Notes: generated from the letters alone by a model not told the origin. Shown: positions 1-9,477, counted from the first letter of the stretch. The stretch: 34,069 nucleotides of DNA from Meridianimarinicoccus roseus (GCF_003172915.1 NZ_QGKU01000050.1:1-34069); one strand, 5' to 3'. Program-made: numbers and translations.

Positions 1-40
1 GCGCGCGGCCTCCTCCTACACCACGTCCGGGGGCACTGCT
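1..40. repeat. Terminal inverted repeat, left copy (possible IS256-type end)
   Basis: The first 40 bases are the exact reverse complement of 34017-34056. The unit cuts off the ISL3 transposase reading frame here and an IS3 orfB at the other end, so it is the edge of a third, repeated element. Reading inward from the broken genes it starts GCAGTGCCCCCGGACGTGG and continues GTGTAG. This resembles from memory the ends of IS256-family elements, which often carry TACACCA followed by a GACACT-like box. The family call is inference only, and no transposase of that element lies in the window. Confidence 0.6.
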
Positions 41-1099
41 AGAGTTCTGCGCTGTTGCGGCATCCGCCGCTCCACTCACGTTCCAGTCGAGGCAACCAAG
101 CGGTCAAGCTGCTCTCGCGGATGCGAAAAACATCTTCTCGCTCACCGCGGATGATCTGGCGGACCAAGCCGCGGCTCAGCCCGGTCAGGCGCACAATCCG
201 TTTGATGGGAACACCCTCATCTGCCATTCGGCGGACCATGTGGTTGGTCTGCTGGCGTCTTTGAAAACCCTCAAATTGCAGCCTTTCCGCTCCCGTCAAA
301 AGCCTCGGATCGAGGGTCTCTACCCCGATAGCCTTGCGAATGGCTGGCATGTTCCGGCCAGGAAGGCGGTACTTGCATTCTCTAACAGATGCCAACGATC
401 TGCGACTTGAACCGCGTCCGGCAGGGCACGCGCGGTGGCACCGCCGTAGCCACCGTTGCGATCACGGGCAACAACCTCGATCCCGGGACGCGCGCGGAGC
501 CACGCTTCCACAGTGGCGGGATCCCGGTCGGGCAGCAGATCGATGACCTTCCGCCGTTCGAGATCGCAGATCAGCGTGCCGTAGCGCTGTCCCTTCCGCC
601 ATGCCCAGTCGTCGATACCCACCACGCGGGGGTCCGCGACAACCCCCTCGGTCTTCGCCCGAACGCTGCGCAGGAACGTGTCTTTGCTCACCGGCAGCAA
701 AAGCCGTCCGGCCAGCGCCTGCGCGGGGCGCCCACCGAGAGCAATGCCGATGTGACGCACCAGTTCATGCAAGCGTGACGTCCGGCGCGCATGTGGCCGT
801 GTGACATCAGGCGGGAACCGTTCTGAAAAAATCTTCGTTGGGCAACCTACAGCGCGGCAACGAAATCGACGAACCAGCAGAACCAGTTCAACTTCTCGGC
901 CATGGGCAGGGAGATCGGCTGGCCGACGCCAATACTTGCTGTGGACATGACGAGAGACCGTGCCGCAGCGGGGACATGCTGCCGAGGCATCCAGGGAACG
1001 GGCGTGGACCCGAATCCTGTTGCCATCAAGCTCAACCCGGTCGGCCTTCAACCCTGCCGGTAGAAAATCTCGTCGCGAAAACCATGAACCCATCGGCAA
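41..1099 (-). pseudogene. ISL3-family transposase, frameshifted and truncated
   Basis: Cut-and-paste transposase of the ISL3 family. The first frame (320-1099) carries the N-terminal zinc-binding CPRCG motif and the start of the DDE domain with GIDDWAWRKGQRYGT (first Asp) and RDRNGGYGG (second Asp region). After VADRWHLLENAS the frame is lost near 355-362. Homology resumes in the next frame (to 395) with NMPAIRKAIG and an inserted helix-turn-helix (KRIVRLTGLSRGLVRQI). It then stops at GGCRNSAEL, where relatives continue for roughly 150 more residues including the catalytic Glu. One indel plus a 3' truncation at the window-end repeat makes it non-functional. Confidence 0.85.
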
Positions 1100-1165
1100 C
1101 CTCCATCAAGTTCGCCGAGATATAGCGTTCTGGCAACTCAACTGCACCAAATGCGCGACAGAGCC
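41..1165 (-). mobile_element. ISL3-family element, 3' part missing
   Basis: This element contains the truncated ISL3 transposase. Its outer end is recognised near 1165, where the minus strand begins GGCTCTGTCGCGCATTTGG, typical of ISL3-family ends (established family pattern, recalled not searched). It abuts the decayed right end of the neighbouring IS21 element at about 1166, which suggests it inserted there. The other end is missing, replaced by the terminal repeat at 1-40, so no target duplication can be checked. Confidence 0.65.
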
Positions 1166-1166
1166 C

Positions 1167-2070
1167 AATCCTGACCCTCTATCGGCGCCCAAAATTGCCC
1201 CCCTGGAGCTAAGCTGGCCCGGCGCTGCGTAGTCTCCATGTAGCGCAGCGGCGACGGGCCGGCGGGGGTGCCGTTTGCGCTATGCGCGGTTCTTGAAGCG
1301 CCAGCTTTCGTTGCCGGTTTCGACGATCTCGCAGTGGTGCGTCAGGCGATCGAGCAGCGCGGTGGTCATCTTTGCGTCGCCGAAGACGGTGGGCCATTCG
1401 CCAAAGGCGAGATTGGTCGTGACGATGATCGATGTCCGTTCGTAGAGCTTGCTGATCAGGTGGAACAGGAGCTGACCGCCAGTCTGGGCGAAGGGGAGAT
1501 AGCCGAGTTCGTCCAGGATCAGGAAGTCGAGACGGGAGATCAGGTCCGCGGTCCGGCCCTGGCGTTCGGCGCGGGCTTCGGCGTCGAGCTTGTTGACGAG
1601 GTCGACGACATTGAAGAACCGGCCGCGACGGCCATTGCGGATGCAGGCGCGCGCTATGCCCACCGCCAGATGGGTCTTGCCGGTTCCGGTGCCGCCGATC
1701 AGCACGAGATTGCGTTGATGGTCGAGGAAGTCTCCGGCGGCCAGGTCCCGGATCAGGGTCTCGTTGACCTCGGCCGCCTCGAAGTCGAACTCGTCGATCT
1801 CCTTGGCCAGCGGCAGCTTGGCGATGGTCAGCTGGTATTTGATCGAGCGCGCCTGCTTCTCACTGATCTCGGCTGTCAGGAGGTCGCCAATGATCTGTTG
1901 CGGCTCGTGCTGGCGCTTGACCGCAGTGGCGATGATCTCGTCGTAGGCCGTCCTCATGCCGTAGAGCTTCAACTGGCCCATGGCGTCGAGCACCTGTGAT
2001 CGTTCCATCCGTTGTTCTCCTGAGACTGTCGTAGCGGTCGCAATTGGCGGCACCGCGCATCCTCGTGGCG
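1167..2070 (-). mobile_element. IS21-family element remnant A (istB and right end only)
   Basis: This contains an intact istB on the minus strand plus, downstream of it (1167-1279), what looks like an IS21 right end. On the minus strand there are two similar units, GGCAATTTTGGGCGCCGATA and then GGGTCAGGATTGGG. The istA that should lie upstream of istB (beyond 2070) is absent; instead the end of a second IS21 element begins at 2071. The right end is cut by the ISL3 element near 1166. Element boundaries are inferred. Confidence 0.6.
1280..2008 (-). CDS. istB: IS21 helper ATPase IstB
   Basis: AAA+ ATP-binding helper of IS21 transposition, which normally acts with the transposase IstA to select target DNA. 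The 242-residue product has a Walker A motif [13 protein letters not shown], a Walker B motif [11 protein letters not shown] and the IstB C-terminal block [19 protein letters not shown]. The start at 2008 ([10 protein letters not shown]) is chosen because AGGAGA lies about 8 bases upstream; the reading frame continues open for 25 codons further without a ribosome site. Length and motifs are complete, so the protein is probably intact, but it is orphaned because no istA lies upstream. It is also a useful local reference for the disrupted istB at 3494-4346. Confidence 0.9.
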   Translation of the reverse strand: MERSQVLDAMGQLKLYGMRTAYDEIIATAVKRQHEPQQIIGDLLTAEISEKQARSIKYQLTIAKLPLAKEIDEFDFEAAEVNETLIRDLAAGDFLDHQRNLVLIGGTGTGKTHLAVGIARACIRNGRRGRFFNVVDLVNKLDAEARAERQGRTADLISRLDFLILDELGYLPFAQTGGQLLFHLISKLYERTSIIVTTNLAFGEWPTVFGDAKMTTALLDRLTHHCEIVETGNESWRFKNRA

Positions 2071-2100
2071 TGTTGGATGTCACTGAGAACTGACCCGGCA
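2071..2100 (+). repeat. IS21 element B left terminal repeat
   Basis: Thirty bases starting TGTTGGATGTCACTGAGAAC, pairing as an inverted repeat with 4390-4419 with 2 mismatches. The inner part TGTCACTGAGAACTGACCC recurs directly at 2112-2130 with one change, as expected for transposase-binding multi-repeats at IS21 ends. Confidence 0.85.
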
Positions 2101-2239
2101 GCAGTCGAAATTGTCACTGAGAATTGACCCATGTGGAACCTTTCCCCTGACGGAATTCGTCGGGGGTTATCGGAGTGATCGACATGGGATTTTTAAGCGT
2201 CATTCGACGTTGGGCGCTGCGAGACAAGATGCCCATCCT

Positions 2240-2660
2240 GGCCGATCAGGTGCCGGACTGGTTGGACCGGATGCTCGCACGCAAGCCGGTGAAGGTTGTC
2301 GCCGTGGCCTTGGCCGCCCGCATGGCCCGCACCGTCTGGGCACTCATCGCCCGAGAGGACAGCTACCGGACCATGCCCAGCTGAGACCGAGATCGCCGCC
2401 GGACGCGTCCAGCGGCCCCGAGACGGTGAGGCGCAGCGTGAGGTGATGGCATAGGCGGAGGACAGGAAGGACGGGACGCCCAGTTCGGACCGGAGCGGCT
2501 TGGACCGCGTGCCATTGATCGGGACCCGTCCACTCCAGCGGACTTCATCAGGGCGCGCGGCAGCTTATGCCGCAGAACAGACGCCGTATACATGGCCGCG
2601 ACCGACCGAGTGCCGAAAAGCCAAACAAAGCTCTTGCCAAGGGGCCATCCATACATGGTC
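2240..2660 (+). mobile_element. IS110-family fragment inside istA
   Basis: The frame following the IstA N-terminus encodes VPDWLDRMLARKPVKVVAVA followed by ARMARTVWALIAREDSYR and a stop at about 2384, which reads as the C-terminal end of an IS110/IS116/IS902 transposase. The following 270 bases have no good reading frame and end near CCATCCATACATGG, similar from memory to the 3' ends of such elements. Both boundaries are approximate. The fragment replaces about 200 codons of istA rather than simply interrupting it, implying a deletion as well as an insertion. Confidence 0.55.
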
Positions 2661-3016
2661 CGAGGACAATGGCGAGTGGCCAGGTCGAGAAGAACGTCTG
2701 CGATGCGCGCCACCGGCTCTGGCAGGTGATGCCAGCCTTTCCAGACTTGATGCCTTGAATGTGTGGCTTGAGGAGCGGTGCAAGGCGCTTTGGGGTGAGA
2801 CCGCGCATGGCAGCCTGCCCGGCAGCCTCGCCGACGTCTGGGCGGCCGAGAAGCTCGCGCTGATGCCGTTACCCACGGCCTTCGATGGCTATGTCGAGCA
2901 AAGCAAGAGGGTGTCACCCACCTGCCTGATCACCTTCGATCGTAATCGCTACTCTGTGCCTGCCAGCTTCGCGAACCGCCCTGTCAGCCTGCACATCTAC
3001 CCCGAACGGCTGGTGC

Positions 3017-3044
3017 CGTGCTGAAAGCACGCCTTTGGCGTGAC
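3017..3044 (+). repeat. 28-bp hairpin insert, copy 1 (in istA)
   Basis: Exactly identical to 3853-3880. It contains two overlapping potential hairpins, GTGC-TGAAA-GCAC and CACGCC-TTT-GGCGTG, which share the GCAC segment. It lies between ERLV and TAEGHV of IstA, adds about 24 bases relative to the expected protein and brings an in-frame TGA. Both copies are followed by what looks like native GTGAC. It does not resemble any element known to me. Confidence 0.8.
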
Positions 3045-3852
3045 GGCCGAAGGGCACGTGGCCTGCGAGCATCAGCGCATCATTGAACGGTCGCACCGTC
3101 AGCCAGGGCGCGTCATTTATGACTGGCGCCATTATCTCGCCGTGGTCCAGCGCAAGCCGGGCGCGCTGCGCAACGGCGCCCCGTTTGTCGAAATGCCGAC
3201 GGCATTCCGCCAGTTGGAGGATCAGATGCTGCGCAAGCCCGGTGGCGATCGGGAGATGGTCGAGATCCTGTCCCTCGTCCTGCATCACGATGAACAGGCC
3301 GTGCTGTGCGCCGTGGAAATGGCACTGGAGGCGGGCGTGCCGACCAAGACCCATGTGCTGAACCTGCTCCACAGGCTGGTGGATGGCAAATCGGCCGACC
3401 AGCCCGATGTGACGCCGCCTTCCGGTCTCGCCCTGACGAAGGAACCTGAGGCCAATGTCGCACGCTATGACGGGCTGCGGGGAGGCACACGCCATGCGTC
3501 ATGACCCCGCCGGAGCCGCCATTGTCATCATGCTGCGCAGCCTGAAGATGCCGGGCATGGCGCAGGCCGTGCATGACCTCACGGAGCAGGGAGCGCCTGC
3601 ATTTGACGCGGCAATCCCGATGCTGTCGCAGCTGCTCAAGGCTGAAATGGCCGAACGCGAGGTGCGCTCGATCGCCTATCACATGAAGGCCGCGCGCTTC
3701 CCGGCCTACAAGGACCTGTCCGGCTTCGACTTCGCCGCCAGCGAGGTCAACGAAGCCCTCGTGCGCCAGCTGCATCGGTGCGAGTTCATGGATGCGGCCG
3801 AGAATGTCGTGCTGATCGGCGGACCCGGTACCGGGAAAAGCCATGTCGCGGT

Positions 3853-3880
3853 CGTGCTGAAAGCACGCCTTTGGCGTGAC
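3853..3880 (+). repeat. 28-bp hairpin insert, copy 2 (in istB)
   Basis: Identical over 28 bases to 3017-3044 and in the same orientation, 836 bases away. It sits directly after the Walker A motif of istB and changes the frame by +1. The flanking bases differ (C before and G after in copy 1; T before and C after in copy 2), so the repeat is sharply bounded. Confidence 0.8.
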
Positions 3881-4019
3881 CATCGGCGTCCAGGCCATCG
3901 AGCACCACCGCAAACGCGTGCGCTTCTTCTCGACCGTCGAGCTGGTCAATGCGCTGGAGCAGGAAAAGGCCCAAGGCAAGGCCAGCAAGATCGCCGAGGC
4001 GCTGGTGAAGACCGAATTG

Positions 4020-4060
4020 TTCGGCATGGATCTCGAACCGATGGCGACCCATGCCTCACT
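4020..4060 (+). repeat. 41-bp palindromic insert, copy 1 (in istB)
   Basis: Starts TTCGGCATGG and ends CCATGCCTCACT. GGCATGG (4023-4029) pairs perfectly with CCATGCC (4049-4055), with TCGAACC in the centre. It matches 4645-4685 at 30 of 41 positions without gaps. In istB it adds about 13 codons in frame ahead of the Walker B motif. Confidence 0.7.
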
Positions 4061-4389
4061 CCTCGACGAACTGGGATACCTGCCGTTCAGCGCCTCGGGC
4101 GATGCGCTGCTGTTCCATATTCTCAGCAAACTCTACGAACGTACCAGCGTCGCTATTACCACCAACCTGAGCTTCAGCGAGTGGGCCAGCGTCTTCGGCG
4201 ATGCCAAGATGACCACCGCGTTGCTCGATCGCCTCACCCACCGCTGCCACATCCTCGAGACCGGCAACGACAGCTATCGGTTCAAGGCCAGCTCCGAGAC
4301 GGCGAAGAAGAAACGGAAGGAGATACCGGCATTGACCCCATCATGAACCAGCAAGCATAACAACCAGGCGGGTCAGATCTCGGTGGCAA

Positions 4390-4419
4390 TGCCGGCTCAG
4401 TTCTCAGCGACATCCAACA
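4390..4419 (-). repeat. IS21 element B right terminal repeat
   Basis: Inverted copy of 2071-2100 (28 of 30 positions). A weaker inner copy lies at 4370-4388 (15 of 19 against 2112-2130). The sequence immediately to the right is the IS5-type transposase remnant, so this marks the insertion point. Confidence 0.85.
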
Positions 4420-4785
4420 TTCTGCCTGAACACGGTCGAGTGCCACACCGGGTCATCGACACCGAGGCCCACGAACCAACTCAACTACAGGCTGTTGTCC
4501 ATTTGCTTCGTGAACTGCCGCTCGGACCGGATCGGGTAGAGAAACTGAGCAAGGCTGGTCCGGATCAGCCGTTTCGGGAAGATGGAGGAGCGCCCCTCCC
4601 CCGCTCAGAGCCCGCCGAACGAGGCATCGAAGGCCACCAGCACGTTCGCCATGGGTATCGAACCAAGGCGGATCGTTGGCTCACTTGACGACGGCCCGGA
4701 GTTTGCGCAACGGATGCCGGCCGGGAGGCTCCTCCAGTTCGAGGTGGCCGAACGACGAGCCCGCCTCCTTGTCCGATCTGCGCAC
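4420..4785 (-). pseudogene. IS5-type transposase N-terminal remnant
   Basis: The minus strand encodes, from a GTG at 4785, RRSDKEAGSSFGHLELEE and GRHPLRKLRAVV, the typical start of an IS5-group transposase. A 41-bp palindromic insert (4645-4685) follows, bringing a stop. Homology then resumes with VAFDASFGGL, RLIRTSLAQFLYPIRSERQ and LSWFVGLGVDDPVWHSTVF, interrupted by two more stops. The gene ends abruptly at 4420, at the terminal repeat of IS21 element B. The element's outer end may reach about 4870, where GGAATTTTTCAGCAGCTGC resembles IS5-type ends (recalled pattern). Dead fragment. Confidence 0.75.
4645..4685 (+). repeat. 41-bp palindromic insert, copy 2 (in IS5 remnant)
   Basis: Starts TTCGCCATGGG and ends GGCTCACT. 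It is 30/41 identical to 4020-4060 on the same window strand but antisense to the host gene. The outer stem is kept: GCCA pairs with TGGC here where copy 1 has GGCA with TGCC, so one base pair changes compensatorily (G-C to C-G). Two inner stem pairs are lost. It lies between AVV and NVLVAFDASF of the transposase. Confidence 0.65.
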
Positions 4786-4870
4786 CGCCCCCCTGTGACC
4801 ACAGTCCTCACCGTAGCACGAGGCCCGCAATGAGCGTCGAGGCTGGAATTTTTCAGCAGCTGCAAAGGCA

Positions 4871-5233
4871 TGAACCTCACCTGCGTGCCGACCCTTCGCG
4901 CACCGGCCATCGAAACGACCGCCGTGCGAGGAGGACCGGTCGCTTGCTATTCCCGCTGCCCGACCCGATACGAAACGCGCGACCCCGCGTTCAGGCACCG
5001 GCGAAGCAACGCGCGGCGAACACACGGGAACAGCCCCGCGGGAACCCATGACGGGGCCCAAGTCAAAGCCCCCCCGGCTGACCAGCCCGACCTGCAATCA
5101 TGGCCGCACCCGCCCACGGCCCGCGCCATCGGCGCACCAAACATGCGCCCTGTGCCGCGTATCGCGCGTGTTTGGGGCCTTTTCCCCTGCTCCGGGATCG
5201 GCCATAACGCGTGCGAGCACGAAAGGGACCACC
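4871..5233. other. Non-coding stretch upstream of serS
   Basis: About 360 bases without a reading frame resembling any protein on either strand. The open frames here have no homology that I recognise and overlap one another. A GGGG-CCTTTT-CCCC hairpin lies near 5174-5190, shortly before serS; no convincing promoter boxes are visible. The region probably holds the serS promoter and the old junction between the IS cluster and the core chromosome. Confidence 0.4.
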
Positions 5234-6526
5234 ATGCACGACATTCGCCAGATCCGCGAAAACCCCGCCGCCTTCGATGCCGCCATGTCCCGGCGCGGGC
5301 TGACAGGGATGGCCGATCAAGTGCTGGGCCTCGACAACATCCGCCGCAGCAAGATCGCCACCTCCGAAGCTGTCCTGGCGGAACGCAATGCCGCCTCCAA
5401 GCAGGTCGGTGCGGCCAAGGCTGCCGGGAACGAAGAAGAATTTCAGAGGCTCCGGGACCTCGTCGCCGCCAAGAAGATCGAGATGTCCGGGCTGGAAGCC
5501 GAAGCCAAACAGGCCGACGAGGACCTGCGAAGCCTCCTGATGACGCTGCCAAACATCATGGCAAGCGACGTACCCGACGGCCCGGATGAAACCGCCAATG
5601 TCGAGCTGCGCCGCGATGGCACTCCCCGGACGTTCGAATTCGACCCGAAGGAGCACTACGAGATCAAGGGCGTACAACCCGGAATGGATTTCGAGACAGC
5701 CGCGAAACTTTCAGGCGCGCGCTTCGTGGTACTGTCCGGTGCTATCGCCCGCATACATCGCGCGCTGGCGCAGTTCATGCTCGATACCCATGTCGACGTG
5801 AATGGCCTGACCGAGACATGGACACCCGTCCTGGTGCTGGAAGAAATGCTTTATGGCACCGGCCAGTTGCCGAAATTCGGCGAGGACAGCTACCAGACCC
5901 GCGAAGGGTGGTGGCTTGTGCCCACGGCCGAGGTCACGCTGACGAATATCGTCAACGGGCTAATCGTTGAGGAAAGCTACCTACCCCGCCGCTACGTGGC
6001 GCACACCCAGTGCTTCCGGTCCGAGGCCGGCAGCGCGGGCCGAGACACCGCCGGGATGCTGCGTCAGCACCAGTTCGAGAAGGTCGAGATGGTGTCCGTC
6101 GTCAAGCCGGACCAGTCGGTCGCCGAACATGAGCGTATGACCGGGCTGGCCGAAGACATCCTGCGCCGACTGGGCCTTCCGTTCCGCACGGTCGTCCTGT
6201 GCTCTGGCGACACCGGGTTCGGTGCCGTGCGGACCCATGACATCGAGGTCTGGCTACCGGGGCAGAACACCTACCGGGAGATCAGTTCCGTGTCGAACTG
6301 CGGGGCCTTCCAGGCCCGGCGCATGAACGCCCGGTTCCGCCCTGAAGGCGGCGGGAAGCCGGAATTCGTCCATACGCTGAACGGGTCAGGGCTTGCCGTG
6401 GGCCGCACTCTGATCGCGGTGCTGGAAAACGGGCAGCAGCAGGACGGATCGGTCGATCTGCCCGAAGTGCTGCACCGCTATCTTGGCGGGCATACCCGCC
6501 TTGGCGCGGACGGCCTGCTGGCCTGA
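5234..6526 (+). CDS. serS: Seryl-tRNA synthetase
   Basis: Cytoplasmic class II aminoacyl-tRNA synthetase that charges tRNA-Ser with serine. The 430-residue length is normal. The N-terminal 100 residues are the helical arm, rich in Ala/Glu/Lys, that grips the long variable arm of tRNA-Ser. The catalytic domain has motif 2 ([15 protein letters not shown], near residues 262-276) and motif 3 ([17 protein letters not shown], near 383-399). The ATG at 5234 is preferred over far upstream in-frame codons because it gives [11 protein letters not shown], the usual SerS start, and has AAGGG a few bases upstream. It converges with der across 64 bases. Confidence 0.97.
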   Translation: MHDIRQIRENPAAFDAAMSRRGLTGMADQVLGLDNIRRSKIATSEAVLAERNAASKQVGAAKAAGNEEEFQRLRDLVAAKKIEMSGLEAEAKQADEDLRSLLMTLPNIMASDVPDGPDETANVELRRDGTPRTFEFDPKEHYEIKGVQPGMDFETAAKLSGARFVVLSGAIARIHRALAQFMLDTHVDVNGLTETWTPVLVLEEMLYGTGQLPKFGEDSYQTREGWWLVPTAEVTLTNIVNGLIVEESYLPRRYVAHTQCFRSEAGSAGRDTAGMLRQHQFEKVEMVSVVKPDQSVAEHERMTGLAEDILRRLGLPFRTVVLCSGDTGFGAVRTHDIEVWLPGQNTYREISSVSNCGAFQARRMNARFRPEGGGKPEFVHTLNGSGLAVGRTLIAVLENGQQQDGSVDLPEVLHRYLGGHTRLGADGLLA

Positions 6527-6590
6527 TCTCTTCCCTGCCCGTCCGCCAAACGGTCGAGCATGTGAAGATCGACTTCCAATGCCGTGAAAT

Positions 6591-8033
<1,443 letters not shown>

Positions 8034-8081
8034 GCGGGTCCTCTGAACGTTCCAGACAGCAGCCCTTACACGAAGCTTGCG

Positions 8082-9476
8082 CTATCTGAAAGCGTGCAGC
8101 GTACCGTTTTCCGTCACGATGAACAGCGTGCGCCCGGCGACCACGGGCGCGGCAACGGCTGGCGAACCGAGGTCGGTCGCGCGCAGCAGCGCGCCGCTTG
8201 CGGGGTCGAATTCCCGCAGCATACCGTCGGATGAGGCCACGATCAGTCGCCCGCCCGCCAGCAACGGCCCATAATGGGCATAGACGCCCCGCCGCGCACG
8301 CACCTTCTCAGTGATGTAGAATGGCAGGGTGCCGGACCAGATCGTACTGCCGTCCCGCGCAGACAGGCGCATCAACTCGCGCTGATCCGACACCAGAAAC
8401 ACCGAACCGCCCGCCACGGTGACCGCACTGGTCGCGCCCTCGCCCGCTGTCCAGTTCCGCTCTCCGGTGCCCATGTCCACGGCGGCGAGCCTCCCGGTCG
8501 GGGTGCCTATATAGGCAGTGTTGCCGGAAATGACAGGATCGCCGGTAATATCGGTGACCTGCGCATAGGCGCGCCCGACCCGCTCGCCGGTGACCGTCGT
8601 GGACCACAACCGAACGCCGCCCAGTCGAAGGGCTGCGATCACGTCGCCCGAACCGAACGGAAACAGAACCGTGCGACCGGAAACCGCGGGCGACGCCCCG
8701 TCCGACGTAAAAGACCCGCTTTCCCCTGCCGACAAGCGCCACAGCACTCGCCCGGTTTCGCGATCGAGCGCAAGCGCTTCGCTGCCTCGGGTCGTCAGGT
8801 AGACGATATCACCCGACACCGTGGGTGCAGAGTTGGGCACGGCATCCAGTGCCTGCGTCCAGACCATCGCGCCAGAGGTCGCATCGAGCACGTGCAAGCG
8901 GCCATAGCCCGTCGTGACGTAAAGCCGGTTTCCCTCCACGGCCAGTCCGCCACCCGCCGCCTCGCCCGGACGTTCGCCCGGCGGTGTCAGGTCGCGCGAC
9001 CACAACGCCGCGCCGTTTACCGACGTGGCCTGAACGGTGCTGAACGCACCGAGCGTGAAAACCCGCCCCGACGCGACCACCGGGTCCGCTGTCGGGCGCA
9101 CCCGCCGTGTCGCCGCCTGACCGATCTGCGTGCTCCAGACCCGCGTCAGCGTGCTACCAAGCGCGGGATGCACGATCTCGTGCGTGGCGGAGCCGCCCAC
9201 ATGGGTCCATTCCGCATTGGCGCGCGCAGCAGGCAGTGACAGGCGCGGCGCCTCGCCGGTAACGACATAGGGCCGGGCCGGAATGCGCGTCGGCGGCTGC
9301 GGCAGCGGTTCGGTGGGCAGCGGCGCCTCGGGATCGAACGCCTCGACCGCTTCGGCAGTGGCGCGCGGGTCGAACCGCTCGCCGGGCAGGATTTCCTCGG
9401 GCGGGGCACATGCCGACAGCAAAAGGGCGGCCCCCAGCGTCAGCCCCGGCAGAACGCGCAGGCGGAGTGGGATCAC
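8082..9476 (-). CDS. bamB: Outer-membrane assembly lipoprotein BamB (beta-propeller)
   Basis: PQQ-type beta-propeller protein of 464 residues, matching BamB, the lipoprotein of the BAM complex that folds outer-membrane proteins. A GTG start at 9476 is chosen because it yields a clean lipoprotein signal (VIPLRLRVLPGLTLGAALL followed by LSAC, lipid-bearing Cys about residue 23). It has GGAAGG upstream inside the previous gene and starts 1 base after that gene's stop. Repeated blade motifs are visible, for example LDATSGAMVWTQAL, LDRETGRVLWRLSAG and VDMGTGERNWTAGEG. The longer frame reaching 9557 is rejected as read-through of the upstream gene. Its operon position between the yfgM-like gene and der supports the assignment. 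Confidence 0.9.
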   Translation of the reverse strand: MIPLRLRVLPGLTLGAALLLSACAPPEEILPGERFDPRATAEAVEAFDPEAPLPTEPLPQPPTRIPARPYVVTGEAPRLSLPAARANAEWTHVGGSATHEIVHPALGSTLTRVWSTQIGQAATRRVRPTADPVVASGRVFTLGAFSTVQATSVNGAALWSRDLTPPGERPGEAAGGGLAVEGNRLYVTTGYGRLHVLDATSGAMVWTQALDAVPNSAPTVSGDIVYLTTRGSEALALDRETGRVLWRLSAGESGSFTSDGASPAVSGRTVLFPFGSGDVIAALRLGGVRLWSTTVTGERVGRAYAQVTDITGDPVISGNTAYIGTPTGRLAAVDMGTGERNWTAGEGATSAVTVAGGSVFLVSDQRELMRLSARDGSTIWSGTLPFYITEKVRARRGVYAHYGPLLAGGRLIVASSDGMLREFDPASGALLRATDLGSPAVAAPVVAGRTLFIVTENGTLHAFR

Positions 9477-9477
9477 G

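Larger units (their letters stand above)
2175..3504 (+). pseudogene. istA: IS21 transposase IstA, multiply disrupted
   Basis: Remains of the DDE transposase of IS21 element B. The N-terminus is recognisable (MIDMGFLSVIRRWALRDKMP, from a GTG at 2175), but after about 21 residues the frame runs into an IS110-type fragment. IstA homology resumes near 2668 (ASGQVEKNVCDARHRLWQ). It shifts frame near 2745, where one base appears lost before DALNVWLEERC, and runs on through PTCLITFDRNRYSVPASFAN. A 28-bp hairpin insert at 3017-3044 then introduces an in-frame TGA, after which TAEGHVACEHQRIIERSH continues to the stop. The catalytic core is missing, so it is inactive. Confidence 0.85.
3494..4346 (+). 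pseudogene. istB: IS21 helper IstB, disrupted by two hairpin inserts
   Basis: Starts at ATG 3494 with GGGAGG upstream, overlapping the istA end by 11 bases. The first frame covers the N-terminal domain and Walker A (GGPGTGKSHVA). Right after it the 28-bp unit at 3853-3880 adds about 25 bases and shifts the frame by one. The second frame continues with [20 protein letters not shown]. Immediately before Walker B there are about 13 extra residues, [13 protein letters not shown], encoded by the 41-bp unit at 4020-4060; the intact paralogue at 1280-2008 reads straight through here ([13 protein letters not shown]). The C-terminus ([20 protein letters not shown]) is normal. Not functional as read. 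Confidence 0.85.
2071..4419 (+). mobile_element. IS21-family element B, complete ends but broken genes
   Basis: The element is bounded by 30-bp inverted repeats, 2071-2100 and 4390-4419, matching at 28 of 30 positions and beginning TGTTGGATGTC. Each end has a second, related inner unit (2112-2130 TGTCACTGAGAATTGACCC, and the inverted 4370-4388), the multi-repeat end structure known for IS21. At about 2.35 kb the size fits the family. Both istA and istB are disrupted. The flanks GTGGCG and TTCTGC do not match, so no target duplication survives. The right flank is an IS5-type transposase fragment but the left flank is not, which suggests recombination after insertion. Confidence 0.85.

Noticed and set aside
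1268-1999. Long plus-strand open frame of 243 codons opposite istB
   Set aside because: It is a shadow of the istB gene: its sequence is low in recognisable motifs and the opposite strand has full IstB homology with a ribosome site.
3017-3880. 28-bp direct repeats as a CRISPR array or integron attC sites
   Set aside because: Only two copies 836 bases apart, located inside coding sequence, with no spacers, cas genes or integron integrase; the core-site motifs of attC are absent.
2041-4440. Target-site duplication flanking IS21 element B
   Set aside because: The six bases on each side (GTGGCG and TTCTGC) do not match, so none can be claimed.
4020-4685. tRNA-derived fragment (GGTTCGA, T-loop-like, on the minus strand of the 41-bp insert)
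   Set aside because: Only the seven-base T-loop match is present; stem lengths and flanks do not fit a T arm, and no other tRNA part is nearby.
4383-4833. Plus-strand open frames right of IS21 element B
   Set aside because: They overlap the IS terminal repeat and the antisense of the IS5-type transposase remnant, which is the recognisable coding content.
8274-9239. Plus-strand open frame of 321 codons across bamB
   Set aside because: Arg/Pro/His-rich shadow frame typical of high-GC antisense; bamB on the minus strand explains the region.
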